This document shows, piece after piece, positions 9,601 through 18,455 of a stretch of DNA of 64,000 bases. The stretch comes from DASSQJ01 sp963773655. Its GTDB lineage: Bacteria > Actinomycetota > Actinomycetes > Actinomycetales > Dermatophilaceae. How positions within the stretch are numbered: position 1 is the first letter of the stretch; every line of letters begins with the position of its first letter. Below the pieces are notes generated by a model. That model did no database searches and was not told the DNA's origin. It saw only the letters and a list, made by a program, of their open reading frames with translations. The position numbers were made by a program, and so were the translations under genes. The stretch lies in assembly GCA_963773655.1 (NCBI GenBank), contig CAVZBX010000008.1, forward strand, positions 62,001 to 126,000. Direction: 5' to 3'.

Positions 9601-10556
9601 AACAGGGGCAGCACCTCGGTACCGGGCAGGCCGAGCCCGGTCAGCGCCTCGGCGGCGTCGCGGATCTCCCGCTCACCGGAGAAGAAGACGAGGATGTCGG
9701 TGGCGTCCGGGCCCGGTGGGTCCTCGGTCCACAGCTCCTCGACCGCCTCGACGACCCCGGTGACCTGGTCCTTCTCGGAGACGACGTGCCGCCCGCCTTC
9801 GTCGAGCTCGACGAGCGGCCGGTACCGCAGCTCGACGGGGTAGGTGCGGCCGGAGACCTCGATGACCGGCACCTCGCGGACCACCTGGCCCCGCTCGTCG
9901 GTGGCGAAGTGCCGGGCGAAGCGGTCCGGGTCGATGGTCGCCGAGGTGACGACGACCTTGAGGTCGGGGCGGCGCGGCAGCAGCTGCTTGAGGTACCCGA
10001 GGATGAAGTCGATGTTGAGGCTGCGCTCGTGGGCCTCGTCGATGATGATCGTGTCGTAGCGGCGCAGGTCACGGTCGCGCTGCATCTCGTTCAGCAGGAT
10101 GCCGTCGGTCATCACCTTGACGCGGGTGTCGTCGCTGCTCTGGTCGGTGAAGCGCACCTGGTAGCCGACCAGGTCGCCGAGCGGCACCTGCATCTCCTCG
10201 GCGAGGCGCTCGGCCACCGACCGCGCGGCGATCCGCCGCGGCTGGGTGTGCCCGACCTGGCCGGTGCTGCCGAGTCCGAGCTCGAGGCACATCTTCGGCA
10301 GCTGGGTGGTCTTGCCGGAGCCGGTCTCGCCCGCGACGACGACCACCTGGTGCTCGCGCAGGGCGGCGAGGATGTCGTCGCGGCGCTCGACCACCGGGAG
10401 GTGCTCGGGGTAGTGCAGCCGGGCGGGGTCGACCGGTCCGCGCTCGCCACTGGCGGGCCCGGGCCGCCGACGCGAGGGCGAGCCGGGGGCCGGGCCGTCG
10501 CCCCGGCCGCGGCCGCCACGGCGCCGACGGCCGCGGGGCTGGGGCTCGGCGGACAT
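6624..10556 (-). CDS. hrpA: ATP-dependent RNA helicase HrpA
   Basis: DEAH-box RNA helicase of 1310 residues, the usual length for bacterial HrpA. The basic, Arg/Gly-rich N-terminus (1-40) precedes the helicase core: Walker A GETGSGKT (76-83), DEAH (173-176), SAT motif in VVVTSATID, and QRAGRCGR (motif VI), followed by the helicase-associated winged-helix and ratchet domains and the long C-terminal HrpA domain (DUF3418). In E. coli the protein rescues stalled ribosomes by unwinding or pulling mRNA. The long overlapping frames on the other strand are shadows of this gene's codon bias. It is probably transcribed alone or with the PAC2 gene 62 bp downstream. Confidence 0.95.
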   Translation of the reverse strand: MSAEPQPRGRRRRGGRGRGDGPAPGSPSRRRPGPASGERGPVDPARLHYPEHLPVVERRDDILAALREHQVVVVAGETGSGKTTQLPKMCLELGLGSTGQVGHTQPRRIAARSVAERLAEEMQVPLGDLVGYQVRFTDQSSDDTRVKVMTDGILLNEMQRDRDLRRYDTIIIDEAHERSLNIDFILGYLKQLLPRRPDLKVVVTSATIDPDRFARHFATDERGQVVREVPVIEVSGRTYPVELRYRPLVELDEGGRHVVSEKDQVTGVVEAVEELWTEDPPGPDATDILVFFSGEREIRDAAEALTGLGLPGTEVLPLFARLSAAEQHRVFHRGSGRRIILATNVAETSLTVPGIGYVVDTGTARISRYSQRTKVQRLPIEPVSRASAAQRAGRCGRLAPGVCIRLYAEEDHDARPEFTEPEIQRTSLAAVILQMTSLGLGDVARFPFVDAPDARQVADGVRLLEELGAFSTEERGPGRHRGRARRLTATGRTLARLPLDPRLARMVVEAGRLGCTREVLVLVAALSIQDPRERPVDKEAQADQQHARFTDERSDFASLHNLWRYLKGQQKALSHSAFRRMCRAEYLHYLRIREWQDLHAQLRQACRSARIDPDLATAARDRDPDWDTVHRALLAGLLSHVGARDEVRREYVGARGARFGISPGSTLFRRRPELVMAAELVETSRLWARTVAVIEPEWAEEAGAHVVTRTVSEPRWSRKAGAAVATERVTLYGVPLVTDRTVQYARIDPEAARDIFIRSALVEGDWDTHHDFWRANRRTLERVAELEERARRRDIVVDDEVVHAFYDARIPPDVVSERHFDRWWRGERRRRPDLLTLTEEVLTSEAGEEVSARDYPRTWRQGDLELDVTYQFAPGQEADGVTVHVPVTVLNRVSSGGFDWQVPGLRDELAVALLKSLPKATRRHFVPTPDHATAALAEADPARGRLTDELARVLHERTGVRIDPSEWDLARVPDHLRITFSVEGPRRKVVARGKDLDALRERAGGEVRAGMARAGSSFERGGLTAWTVGTVPETFEARAGREVVQGFPALVDEGGSVGLRVLADAGSAAAAHRAGVRRLLLLNTSAPWKRVLARLSNAQKLGLADNPHGSVPALLQDCLDAAVDDIVAEHVSGPVRTEAGFEAALAAVRTHAASRVLAVVEAVEPVLVLAAQVRRQLAALEQGAAASSTAATRADVRAQLDSLVRPGFVAATGLSRLRDVERYLRAALHRLERAATNPREPVLQEQVDAVESAYADLLDSLPPARRAAREVTDVGWMVEELRVSLFAQVLGTAQPVSEKRVRRAIAALAP

Positions 10557-10640
10557 GCGCGACAGGATAGGTCGGCACCGGCCGCCCGCTCGACCGCGAT
10601 CCGCCGCCCGACCGGGCCCATCCCGGGGGCGCCGGCCGGC

Positions 10641-11804
10641 TCAGCGGTGGGCGCGGCGGCGCTCCTCCACCTCCGTCCCGACGAGGGCGGCCGCCTGCAG
10701 CGTCGTGCCGGAGGCGTACATCGGCCGGGTGCCGTTGGCGGTGGCCAGCCGCCAGTCGTCGAGGAACCGGGCGTCGACCCCGGCCCGCACCCGGGCCCTC
10801 GCCGCCACCGCGCCTCCTCGCAGCCTGGCACCGACGGAGGCCCGGCCGGCCACGCCGACGACCGGCCCGCCGAGGAGCGCGCTGGGCGTTCCCCGGGCAT
10901 CCGGCACGTCGAAGGTGCGCCGCACCGCCGAGACGCGGCGGCGGGCCTCCGCCGCCGCTCCGGCGACCACCCGCTCGCGCGCCGACAGCCGGCCGAGCAC
11001 CTGCACGCCGTCGCTGCCCAGCCGGGCCCCCTTCGCCGACCCGGCGACCAGCCCGCGGCCGAGGAAGGTCGAGCCGCTGAGCGCCGCCGCGGTGCCCAGC
11101 TCGGCCCAGCTGCCCTGGCCGTAGACCCCGAGGAGCGCCACGTCGGCGGCCGTGCCCGCGGCCTCCCCGACCACCCCGACCCCCTTGGCCACGGGCGTGG
11201 TCGGGCCGAGCATCCCCATGTAGCCGAGGGCGTGCCCCGCGTCGCTGGCGCCCGTCAGACCCCGGTAGCCCCACGGATCGGCGAGGCCGTCGTCGACCAG
11301 GGCCCCCAGGACCGCGGCGCAGCGCCGGTCGGCAGCGCGGTACCCCTCGAGCGCCACCGCGTGACGCACCTCGGCCCGGTGCATCGTCGCGGCGTCCTCG
11401 CGCTGGCGGGCCCGCACCAGCGCCAGGGCGGCGTCGGACTCGGTGGCCCCCGACGACACCAGCGACCACGCCTGCTCCTCGAGCCGGGTGTAGGAGTCGG
11501 TGGCCTCGGCGTGCTCGCGCTGGGCGAGCCCGGTGACCCGCTGGGCGTCCTCGAGGGCGCCGGCCAGCAGCCGCAGCGGGCCCACCGCGCCGAGCATCCG
11601 GCGGGAGGCGGCGTCGAGCACGGTCGGCACCGCCGCCACGCGCTGCCCGAACGCCGCACCGGCCGGGCCGTCCCAGACCGCGCCGTCGCGCAGCCGGGCG
11701 AGCACGCCGGCCATCCCGGCGAGGCGGGCGCCGGTGCCTGCCAGCCGGTCGGCGAGGAGGTGCACCGACTCCGGGGAGCCCGGGAGCGGGGCGAGCGTGG
11801 TCAC
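10641..11804 (-). CDS. WXG100-like/ESX-type helical protein, 387 aa
   Basis: A 387-residue protein not matched to a named family. The first 160 residues form long amphipathic helices with the pattern SVHLLADRLAGTG...WDGPAGAAFGQRVAAVP, resembling the helical N-terminal domains of proteins exported by ESX/type VII-like systems, with a W-D-G turn near residue 45. A glycine/alanine-rich middle (about 185-260) and a basic C-terminus follow, without a recognisable catalytic motif. Its ATG overlaps the TGA of the upstream 95-residue gene (ATGA), so the two are translationally coupled. I infer an ESX-like substrate or polymorphic protein; no ESX secretion machinery is present in the window. Confidence 0.55.
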   Translation of the reverse strand: MTTLAPLPGSPESVHLLADRLAGTGARLAGMAGVLARLRDGAVWDGPAGAAFGQRVAAVPTVLDAASRRMLGAVGPLRLLAGALEDAQRVTGLAQREHAEATDSYTRLEEQAWSLVSSGATESDAALALVRARQREDAATMHRAEVRHAVALEGYRAADRRCAAVLGALVDDGLADPWGYRGLTGASDAGHALGYMGMLGPTTPVAKGVGVVGEAAGTAADVALLGVYGQGSWAELGTAAALSGSTFLGRGLVAGSAKGARLGSDGVQVLGRLSARERVVAGAAAEARRRVSAVRRTFDVPDARGTPSALLGGPVVGVAGRASVGARLRGGAVAARARVRAGVDARFLDDWRLATANGTRPMYASGTTLQAAALVGTEVEERRRAHR

Positions 11805-12088
11805 CTGCCGCCCCCGACGAGGCTGCGCCGCACGCCGGCGTCGGTGTCGAGGTAGAGGCCGCCGGCCGCCACGGCCGCCTCACCGAGGCCGGCGAGGTGC
11901 TCGGCGGTGCGGAGCCTGGCCAACCGCCACCCGCCGAGCAGCTCGCCGAGCGCGGTGCCCGAGGCGCCCGGCCCGAGGGCCCACAGGTCCGGCTGCGGGT
12001 CGCCCATGAGCGCCAGCGACTCGGCGAGCCCGGCGAGGGACTCGCCGAGGGCGGCCACCTCGGCGGCGTCGACGCGGAAGGTGCTCAT
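11801..12088 (-). CDS. Small ESX/WXG100-like protein
   Basis: A 95-residue all-helical protein (STFRVDAAEVAALGESLAGLAESLALMG...) of the length and heptad-like pattern of WXG100 partners. A W-A-L-G-P-G-A-S-G turn at about residue 35 stands where the WXG turn would be, so the canonical motif is degenerate. ATG 12088 is preferred over an upstream frame extension of 20 residues that has no helical character. It is coupled by a 4-bp overlap to the 387-residue gene, the arrangement expected for a partner or chaperone of that protein. Not recognised by family name. Confidence 0.55.
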   Translation of the reverse strand: MSTFRVDAAEVAALGESLAGLAESLALMGDPQPDLWALGPGASGTALGELLGGWRLARLRTAEHLAGLGEAAVAAGGLYLDTDAGVRRSLVGGGR

Positions 12089-12256
12089 GGCGGAACGGTA
12101 GGCACGCCCGCGACATCCGTCGCGCGGTTGTCCACAGGCCACCACCACACTGCGACAGGCGGTGTCGCTCAGCGTTCACCCGCACGATGGGCTAGATTCA
12201 CGCGTCGACCGACCCACCCGGGAACCCCGGCACCACGGTCTGGGAGGACGTGAAAC

Positions 12257-12916
12257 GTGAGCACCGACGCCACGGAGGAGAGCGTCGCCGAACGCGGCGA
12301 CTACTGGGACGAGTACTACGGTCGGCGTCGGGCCGCGGCACGGAGGCGACCGGTCCCCTCGCAGTTCGCGGCCTTCGTCGCGGGCGAGCTCGGCGAGCCC
12401 CACGACGTCGTCGAGCTCGGGTGCGGCAACGGTCGCGACTCGTTGTTCCTCTCCTCGCACGGACACCGCGTCACCGGCGTCGACGGCTCGGCGGTGGCCG
12501 TCGAGTCCTGCACCTGCCTGGCCGCAGAGCTGGGCAGCGAGGCCCGGTTCCTCCACGCGGCCATCGACGACCCCGGGCTGCCGGGGCGGATCGGCGACCC
12601 CGACGGGCCGCGCTGCGTCTACGCCCGCTTCTTCCTCCACGCCATCACCGACGCCGAGGAGGTCCGCCTGCTCGACCTCGTCAGCGCCCTCACCGGCCCG
12701 GGTGACGTCTTCGCCGTCGAGTACCGCACGGTGCGTGACCAGAGCGGGGTGAAGGAGACCGGTGCGCACTACCGCCGCTTCGTCGTCCCGTCGCGGTTCC
12801 AGAGCCGTACCCAGGAGCGCGGCTTCGACGTCGACTACGACGTCGAGGGGTTCGGCTTCGCGAAGTACCGCCACGACGACGCCTACGTGGCCCGGACGAT
12901 CTTCCACCGGCACTGA
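12257..12916 (+). CDS. Class I SAM-dependent methyltransferase
   Basis: A 219-residue Rossmann-fold methyltransferase. The SAM-binding glycine motif is VVELGCGNGRDS at about 51-62, followed by the acidic end of strand 2 (VTGVDGSAVAV). After the fold comes a conserved YARFFLHAI segment like that of methyltransferases acting on sugars or polar substrates. It starts at GTG 12257. The stop is one base from the ATG of the LicD-family gene, so the two form an operon, and the methyltransferase probably works on the same substrate, perhaps a surface polymer; that pairing is inference. Confidence 0.8.
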   Translation: MSTDATEESVAERGDYWDEYYGRRRAAARRRPVPSQFAAFVAGELGEPHDVVELGCGNGRDSLFLSSHGHRVTGVDGSAVAVESCTCLAAELGSEARFLHAAIDDPGLPGRIGDPDGPRCVYARFFLHAITDAEEVRLLDLVSALTGPGDVFAVEYRTVRDQSGVKETGAHYRRFVVPSRFQSRTQERGFDVDYDVEGFGFAKYRHDDAYVARTIFHRH

Positions 12917-12917
12917 C

Positions 12918-14213
12918 ATGACGTCGGCGGCAGACCGGCTCGCCCCCCTCCGTGCGGTCGCCGACACGGCGGCCTCCGAGGTCCCCGACGCCGGATGGCT
13001 CGGGGCCGACGGGGTGCTCCGGCTGCAGGCCGACGGGCGCCGGGTCCGGGTGCTGCGGTTCGAGCTCGACGAGGAGCCGCTGCACCTGCAGAGCATCGGG
13101 CTCGAGGCGGCCGACGGCTCGGACCCGACGGTCGGGGCCGAGGTCGTGCTGTCCTCGTGGTACGGCGACTACGAGGCCGCGTTCGAGCCGACCAGGCTCT
13201 TCGACTTCGAGCAGCCCTCCGGAACCGTGGTCCACACCAGACGGGGTGGCACGGCGTGGCTCGAGGTGCGGTTCCCGCACCCGGTGCCGCTGAGCACGGT
13301 CGCGCTGCGCAACGTCCCATTCCAGACGGCCCGACGGGCACGAGGGCTGCGGGTCCTCACCCGGGGGCGGTGGGGTCGCAGCGAGGTCCTCTACGACGGG
13401 GCGCGCGTGCACGAGGCCCTCGACACCCTCGTGGCCCCGCTCACCGAGCACCCGGACCCGCTGGTCCGCTCCCTCGCCCCCGTCCTCGGGCGGGTGCTGC
13501 GCGGCCAGTACAAGCCCGCCCTCAAGGACGTCCTCGCGTTCGACTGGCCCGATGACGCGCTGCGCCGCGAGTTCGCCGCACTCCTCAACGCCGAGCTCCT
13601 CCCCTCGCGCCGACTGCTGTGGACCGTGCACGGCGCCACCCGCGCCTTCCGGTTCTGGTCGCCCCGGGAGCGTCGCGCCTACGTGCAGGCGACCGTCGAC
13701 GTCGCCGAGGCGCTCACCGGGCTGACGCCCGACGTCTCGTTCGGGTTCGGGTCGGTCCTCGCCGTCGTGCGCGACCGCGCGCTCATCCCCCACGACGACG
13801 ACCTCGACCTGATCGTCGCGTTCGAGCGGCAGGACGCGCCGAGCATCGCCGCCGGTCTGGAGCTCGTGGAGACGCACCTGAGGGCGCGGGGCTTCACCGT
13901 CACGGGCTCCTTCACCGCGCACCGGCACGTCTCGCGCGACACGGGCAAGCACGTGGACGTCTTCGTCGGCATCCACGAGGACGACGACCGCATCTCCTGG
14001 TACCCCGGGCCGCGCGGCGCCCTGACCCGCTCGATGGTGTTCCCCACGACGACGGCGCCGCTGCACGGCATCGAGTGTCCGGTGCCGGCCCACCCGGAGC
14101 AGTACCTCGAAGCCGTGTACGGGCCGGGCTGGTCGGTGCCCGACCCCTCCTACTCGCACCGGTGGGACCGGTCCGCCTACGCCGACATCAGCGGGGCCAC
14201 CACGCCTCGATGA
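12918..14213 (+). CDS. LicD family (phosphocholine transferase-like) protein
   Basis: A 431-residue protein whose C-terminal half matches the LicD/fukutin nucleotidyltransferase-like family: GFGSVLAVVRDRALIPHDDDLDLIV, with the HDDDLDL metal motif at about 291-297, and a downstream KHVDVFVG segment. LicD enzymes move phosphocholine from CDP-choline onto cell-wall sugars; relatives modify other surface glycans. The N-terminal half (about 1-190) looks like a beta-rich sugar-binding domain and is not usual for LicD. The gene begins 1 bp after the methyltransferase stop. The substrate here is unknown; a cell-surface polymer is the best guess. Confidence 0.75.
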   Translation: MTSAADRLAPLRAVADTAASEVPDAGWLGADGVLRLQADGRRVRVLRFELDEEPLHLQSIGLEAADGSDPTVGAEVVLSSWYGDYEAAFEPTRLFDFEQPSGTVVHTRRGGTAWLEVRFPHPVPLSTVALRNVPFQTARRARGLRVLTRGRWGRSEVLYDGARVHEALDTLVAPLTEHPDPLVRSLAPVLGRVLRGQYKPALKDVLAFDWPDDALRREFAALLNAELLPSRRLLWTVHGATRAFRFWSPRERRAYVQATVDVAEALTGLTPDVSFGFGSVLAVVRDRALIPHDDDLDLIVAFERQDAPSIAAGLELVETHLRARGFTVTGSFTAHRHVSRDTGKHVDVFVGIHEDDDRISWYPGPRGALTRSMVFPTTTAPLHGIECPVPAHPEQYLEAVYGPGWSVPDPSYSHRWDRSAYADISGATTPR

Positions 14214-14219
14214 GCGCCC

Positions 14220-14603
14220 TCACGCGCCCGCGGGTGGCACCACCGTCTGGGTGTAGAGCGCGAGGCGCCATCCGGTGCCGACTCGTGTGTACAGGCTCGT
14301 CATGATCCCGACGACGTCGGCCGAGCCCTCGCGACGGGCCGTCCCGCGGTACACGAGGGTGGCGGCGTCCGGGCCCGCGGCCACCAGCCGCTCATCGGCG
14401 ATCTCGTACCCGTCCCACGGCGGGGCGTCCCGGAGCGAGGCGACCACCTCGGCCCGGTCGAGCACGGCCCCGTTCGCGAGCACCATCAGCGCGTCGTCGG
14501 TCATCAGCTCCCCGTACACCTCGTCGCCCGTGCCGTCGCACAGTGCGTCCCACCCGCGACGCTCGAGGCGGAGGAGCGCGTCGGTCAGCGTGGCGTCGTC
14601 CAT
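14220..14603 (-). CDS. NTF2-like/DUF4440 small protein
   Basis: A 127-residue protein with the cone-shaped NTF2/SnoaL-like pattern: N-terminal helix (DALLRLERRGWDALC), YGELMTDDALMVLANGAVLDRAEVVASL, then paired beta strands (ATLVYRGTARREG, VGIMTSLYTRVGTGWRLALYTQTVV). This is the DUF4440 arrangement, a fold used both by small enzymes and by binding proteins, so no reaction can be assigned. It converges with licD, the stops being 6 bp apart, and is separated from metY by a hairpin. Confidence 0.8.
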   Translation of the reverse strand: MDDATLTDALLRLERRGWDALCDGTGDEVYGELMTDDALMVLANGAVLDRAEVVASLRDAPPWDGYEIADERLVAAGPDAATLVYRGTARREGSADVVGIMTSLYTRVGTGWRLALYTQTVVPPAGA

Positions 14604-14667
14604 CCGGCCACGGTAGGCGCCATCGGACCACCGTGGGGCCCTGGAGTCCCCGGTCGCTGACGCCGAC

Positions 14668-14699
14668 GGGGCGGCCCGGCACGGGGCCGGGGCCGCCCC
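14668..14699 (-). terminator. Probable rho-independent-like hairpin after metY
   Basis: Perfect 10-bp arms GGGGCGGCCC and GGGCCGCCCC separated by 12 bases, about 20 bp beyond the metY stop. There is no U-run, typical of very GC-rich genomes. No other function is evident in this gap. Confidence 0.55.
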
Positions 14700-14718
14700 G
14701 CCGGCGGTGGGCCGGGCG

Positions 14719-16080
<1,362 letters not shown>

Positions 16081-16149
16081 CGTCACTCCTGGTGTCAGGG
16101 TGCGCCGGCGGTGGCCGTGCGCACGTCGTGCGTGTGCTCGGCGGGGGGA

Positions 16150-16272
16150 CCGGGGTCTCCCGCGCTTGCGGGCGGCGGGTGCCGCTCGCCAGGTCCTCAC
16201 CCGGGGCACCCCACCGCGGAAGGAGGGTTGCCGGCCAGCGAGCCGGGGCTTGGCGCTGGCGCTCATGACCTG
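16150..16272 (-). promoter_or_regulatory. SAM-IV riboswitch in the metY leader
   Basis: On the minus strand: GGTCATGAG, a CCAG/CTGG stem with an inner AGCC/GGCT hairpin, CGGCAACCCTCC, then CCGCGGTGGGGTGCCCCGGGTG closing near GGACC. These are the conserved parts of actinobacterial SAM-IV aptamers and match the metX leader at 1138-1252, including a covarying inner stem. Two small hairpins follow (GCGGC/GCCGC and CCCGC/GCGGG) around the shared GCAAGCGCG block. Confidence 0.9.
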
Positions 16273-16362
16273 CTCCCATGGTGGGACGCCCGCGCGCCCG
16301 CGCCCCACCCCGTCTCACCTGTCGGGCGTACCCCACCCGGTCTGCGCCCCACCCCACCCGCC

Positions 16363-16393
16363 TCGACATTTCGGGGTCACCCCGAAATGTCGA
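16363..16393. repeat. Perfect 14-bp-arm palindrome between metY and an aldo/keto reductase
   Basis: Arms TCGACATTTCGGGG and CCCCGAAATGTCGA flank a 3-base spacer. The element is much richer in A/T than its surroundings and lies in the divergent gap between the metY leader and the reductase gene at 16498. It could be a transcription factor site, an intergenic repeat element or a hairpin. There is no second copy in this window. The remaining bases of this 417-bp gap, apart from the riboswitch, show nothing I can name. Confidence 0.75.
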
Positions 16394-16497
16394 CGTCGCA
16401 GGGGTTGGCAAGCCGTGCCACGTCGACGAAGTCCTGCGTCGTCGGCTCGCCGCCCCTGCCCGCCCCGACGGCCGCTGCCGCGCGGCAGGATGGCGCC

Positions 16498-17547
16498 ATG
16501 ACCTACCACGAGCTCGACTACACGGCCGCCGCCGACCGCTACGACGCCGGGATGCCGTACCGCCGCGTGGGCGCTTCCGGCCTCGACCTGCCCGCGATCT
16601 CGCTCGGCCTCTGGCACAACTTCGGCGACGACGTGCCCCTGGAGCGCCAGCAGGCGGTGCTGCGCCGCGCCTTCGACCGCGGCGTCACGCACTTCGACCT
16701 CGCGAACAACTACGGCCCGCCCTACGGCAGCGCCGAGCGCAACTTCGGCACCCTGATGGCGCGCGACTTCCGCCCGTACCGCGACGAGCTCGTCATCAGC
16801 TCCAAGGCCGGCTACGACATGTGGCCCGGCCCGTACGGGCAGGGCGGCGGCTCGCGCAAGTACGTCGTCGCCAGCTGCGAGCAGTCGCTGCGCCGGATGG
16901 GTCTGGACTACGTCGACATCTTCTACTCGCACCGCTTCGACCCCGACACCCCGCTCGAGGAGACCCTCGGCGCCCTCGACTCCCTCGTCCGTGCGGGCAA
17001 GGCGCTCTACGTCGGCATCTCGTCGTACTCGGCGGAGCGCACCCGCGAGGCCGTCGACATCCTGCGCGACCTCGGCACGCCGCTGCTCATCCACCAGCCG
17101 TCGTACTCGATGCTCAACCGCTGGGTCGAGGACGAGGGCCTGCTCGACGCCCTCGCCGACACCGGCACCGGCTGCATCGCGTTCTCCCCGCTCGCGCAGG
17201 GGATGCTCACCGACAAGTACCTCGACGGGATCCCCGAGGGCTCGCGGGCCGCGCAGGACAAGTCGCTCGACCCGGCCCTGCTCACCGACGACGCGCTCGA
17301 GCACATCCGGGCTCTGGACACGATGGCGAAGGAGCGCGGGCAGACCCTGGCCCAGATGGCGATCGCCTGGGTGCTGCGCGACCCCCGCGTCACCTCCGCG
17401 CTCATCGGCGCCTCGTCGGTGCGGCAGCTCGACGACAGCCTCGACGCGGTGCACCGCCTCGACTTCACCGACGAGGAGCTGGCGGCCATCGAGCGGCACG
17501 CGGTGGACTCGGGCATCAACCTGTGGAAGCCCTCGAGCGACTCCTGA
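16498..17547 (+). CDS. Aldo/keto reductase, YghZ/L-glyceraldehyde 3-phosphate reductase type
   Basis: A 349-residue NADPH-dependent aldo/keto reductase (TIM barrel). The start MTYHELDYTAAADRYDAGMPYRRVGASGLDLPAISLGLW, the segment THFDLANNYGPPYGSAE with catalytic Asp and Tyr, ISSKAGYDMWPGPYG with the catalytic Lys, and YVDIFYSHRFDPDTPLEETL with the catalytic His match the YghZ/GprA group, which reduces L-glyceraldehyde 3-phosphate and detoxifies methylglyoxal. ATG 16498 fits the family start. It is followed 13 bp later by a nitroreductase-like gene, so a two-gene operon is likely. A second reductase at 26639-27649 is from another subfamily. Confidence 0.88.
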   Translation: MTYHELDYTAAADRYDAGMPYRRVGASGLDLPAISLGLWHNFGDDVPLERQQAVLRRAFDRGVTHFDLANNYGPPYGSAERNFGTLMARDFRPYRDELVISSKAGYDMWPGPYGQGGGSRKYVVASCEQSLRRMGLDYVDIFYSHRFDPDTPLEETLGALDSLVRAGKALYVGISSYSAERTREAVDILRDLGTPLLIHQPSYSMLNRWVEDEGLLDALADTGTGCIAFSPLAQGMLTDKYLDGIPEGSRAAQDKSLDPALLTDDALEHIRALDTMAKERGQTLAQMAIAWVLRDPRVTSALIGASSVRQLDDSLDAVHRLDFTDEELAAIERHAVDSGINLWKPSSDS

Positions 17548-17560
17548 GTTGCACCCCGAC

Positions 17561-17995
17561 ATGAGCGATCACTACATCCCCAGCCCGAGCGCCTGGGTCC
17601 GCGAGCAGGTCGAGGCGATCGAGGCGGCCGGTGACACCCGGGCCGTCAGCGTCATGGACCGGCCCGTCGTCATGCTGACGATGCGGGGGCGCAGGACCGG
17701 GGCGCTGCGGAAGGTGCCGCTGATGCGCGTGGAGCACGACGGGGTGTACGCGGCGGTGGCGAGCAAGGGCGGCGCGCCGGAGCACCCGGTCTGGTACGGC
17801 AACCTCCTCGCCCACCCGCGGATCACCCTGCAGGACGGCACCCGGTCGTGGACGGCCGTGGCCCGGGAGGTCACCGGTGAGGAGCGGGAGCGGTGGTGGG
17901 AGCGGTGCGTCGCCGCCTACCCGCCCTACGCCGACTACCAGGAGAAGACCGGGCGGCTCATCCCGGTGCTCGTGCTCGAGCCCGAGGCGGAGTAG
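17561..17995 (+). CDS. Deazaflavin (F420)-dependent nitroreductase-family protein
   Basis: A 144-residue protein of the Ddn/split-barrel family (F420-dependent nitroreductase-like): MLTMRGRRTGALRKVPLMRVEHDGVYAAVASKGGAPEHPVWYGNLLAHPRITLQDG contains the GRRTG...K and KGG...HPVWYxNLxAHP motifs that define the family. It probably binds coenzyme F420 and reduces an unknown substrate. The gene begins 13 bp after the aldo/keto reductase, which suggests shared transcription. The start was placed at ATG 17561, where the conserved region begins; earlier in-frame codons lie inside the upstream gene. Confidence 0.85.
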   Translation: MSDHYIPSPSAWVREQVEAIEAAGDTRAVSVMDRPVVMLTMRGRRTGALRKVPLMRVEHDGVYAAVASKGGAPEHPVWYGNLLAHPRITLQDGTRSWTAVAREVTGEERERWWERCVAAYPPYADYQEKTGRLIPVLVLEPEAE

Positions 17996-17999
17996 CGCC

Positions 18000-18455
18000 T
18001 CAGTGGACGGCGGGGGCGTCGCCGGCGGCCTCGCCGGCTTCGCCGGCCTCGCCCCGGTCGACCCGGCGGAACCACCAGAGGCCGAGGACCGGCAGCACGA
18101 GCGGCACGTAGCCGTACCCGGAGCCGAAGTGGGACCACACCGTCTTGTCGGGGAAGGCCTCGGGCACGAGGTAGGACGCCGCGCCCACGACGAGCACACC
18201 GACCAGCTCGATGGTGCACGCCACGATGCCGACGCGCACCCACCGCCCGCCCAGCGCCAGGCTGACGGTCGCGACGACGTAGACGACGGCCGCGAACGCC
18301 GAGAGGACGTAGGCGAGCGGCGCCCGCTCGAAGTACTCGACGATCTGCAGCACCGAGCGGCCGGTCGCGGCCAGGGCGAGCACGGCGTAGACGACGACGA
18401 GGACGACACCCGGGCCGCCCAGCGCGCGTCGGCGGGGCGTCACGGCGTCAGACAC
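18000..18455 (-). CDS. Four-helix membrane protein, 151 aa
   Basis: Small integral membrane protein with four hydrophobic segments (about 18-33, 50-68, 76-95 and 117-127) and a polar C-terminus of GEA repeats ending APAVH. No family recognised. It overlaps the upstream membrane-protein gene by 8 bp (18448-18455), so the two are translationally coupled and may form a complex. It converges with the nitroreductase-like gene with only 4 bp between stops. Confidence 0.65.
   Translation of the reverse strand: MSDAVTPRRRALGGPGVVLVVVYAVLALAATGRSVLQIVEYFERAPLAYVLSAFAAVVYVVATVSLALGGRWVRVGIVACTIELVGVLVVGAASYLVPEAFPDKTVWSHFGSGYGYVPLVLPVLGLWWFRRVDRGEAGEAGEAAGDAPAVH

Noticed and set aside
6576..11855. 1759-residue open frame antisense to hrpA
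   Set aside because: Long antisense frames are expected in very GC-rich genes; it has no domain signature, while the other strand encodes HrpA and the ESX-like pair.
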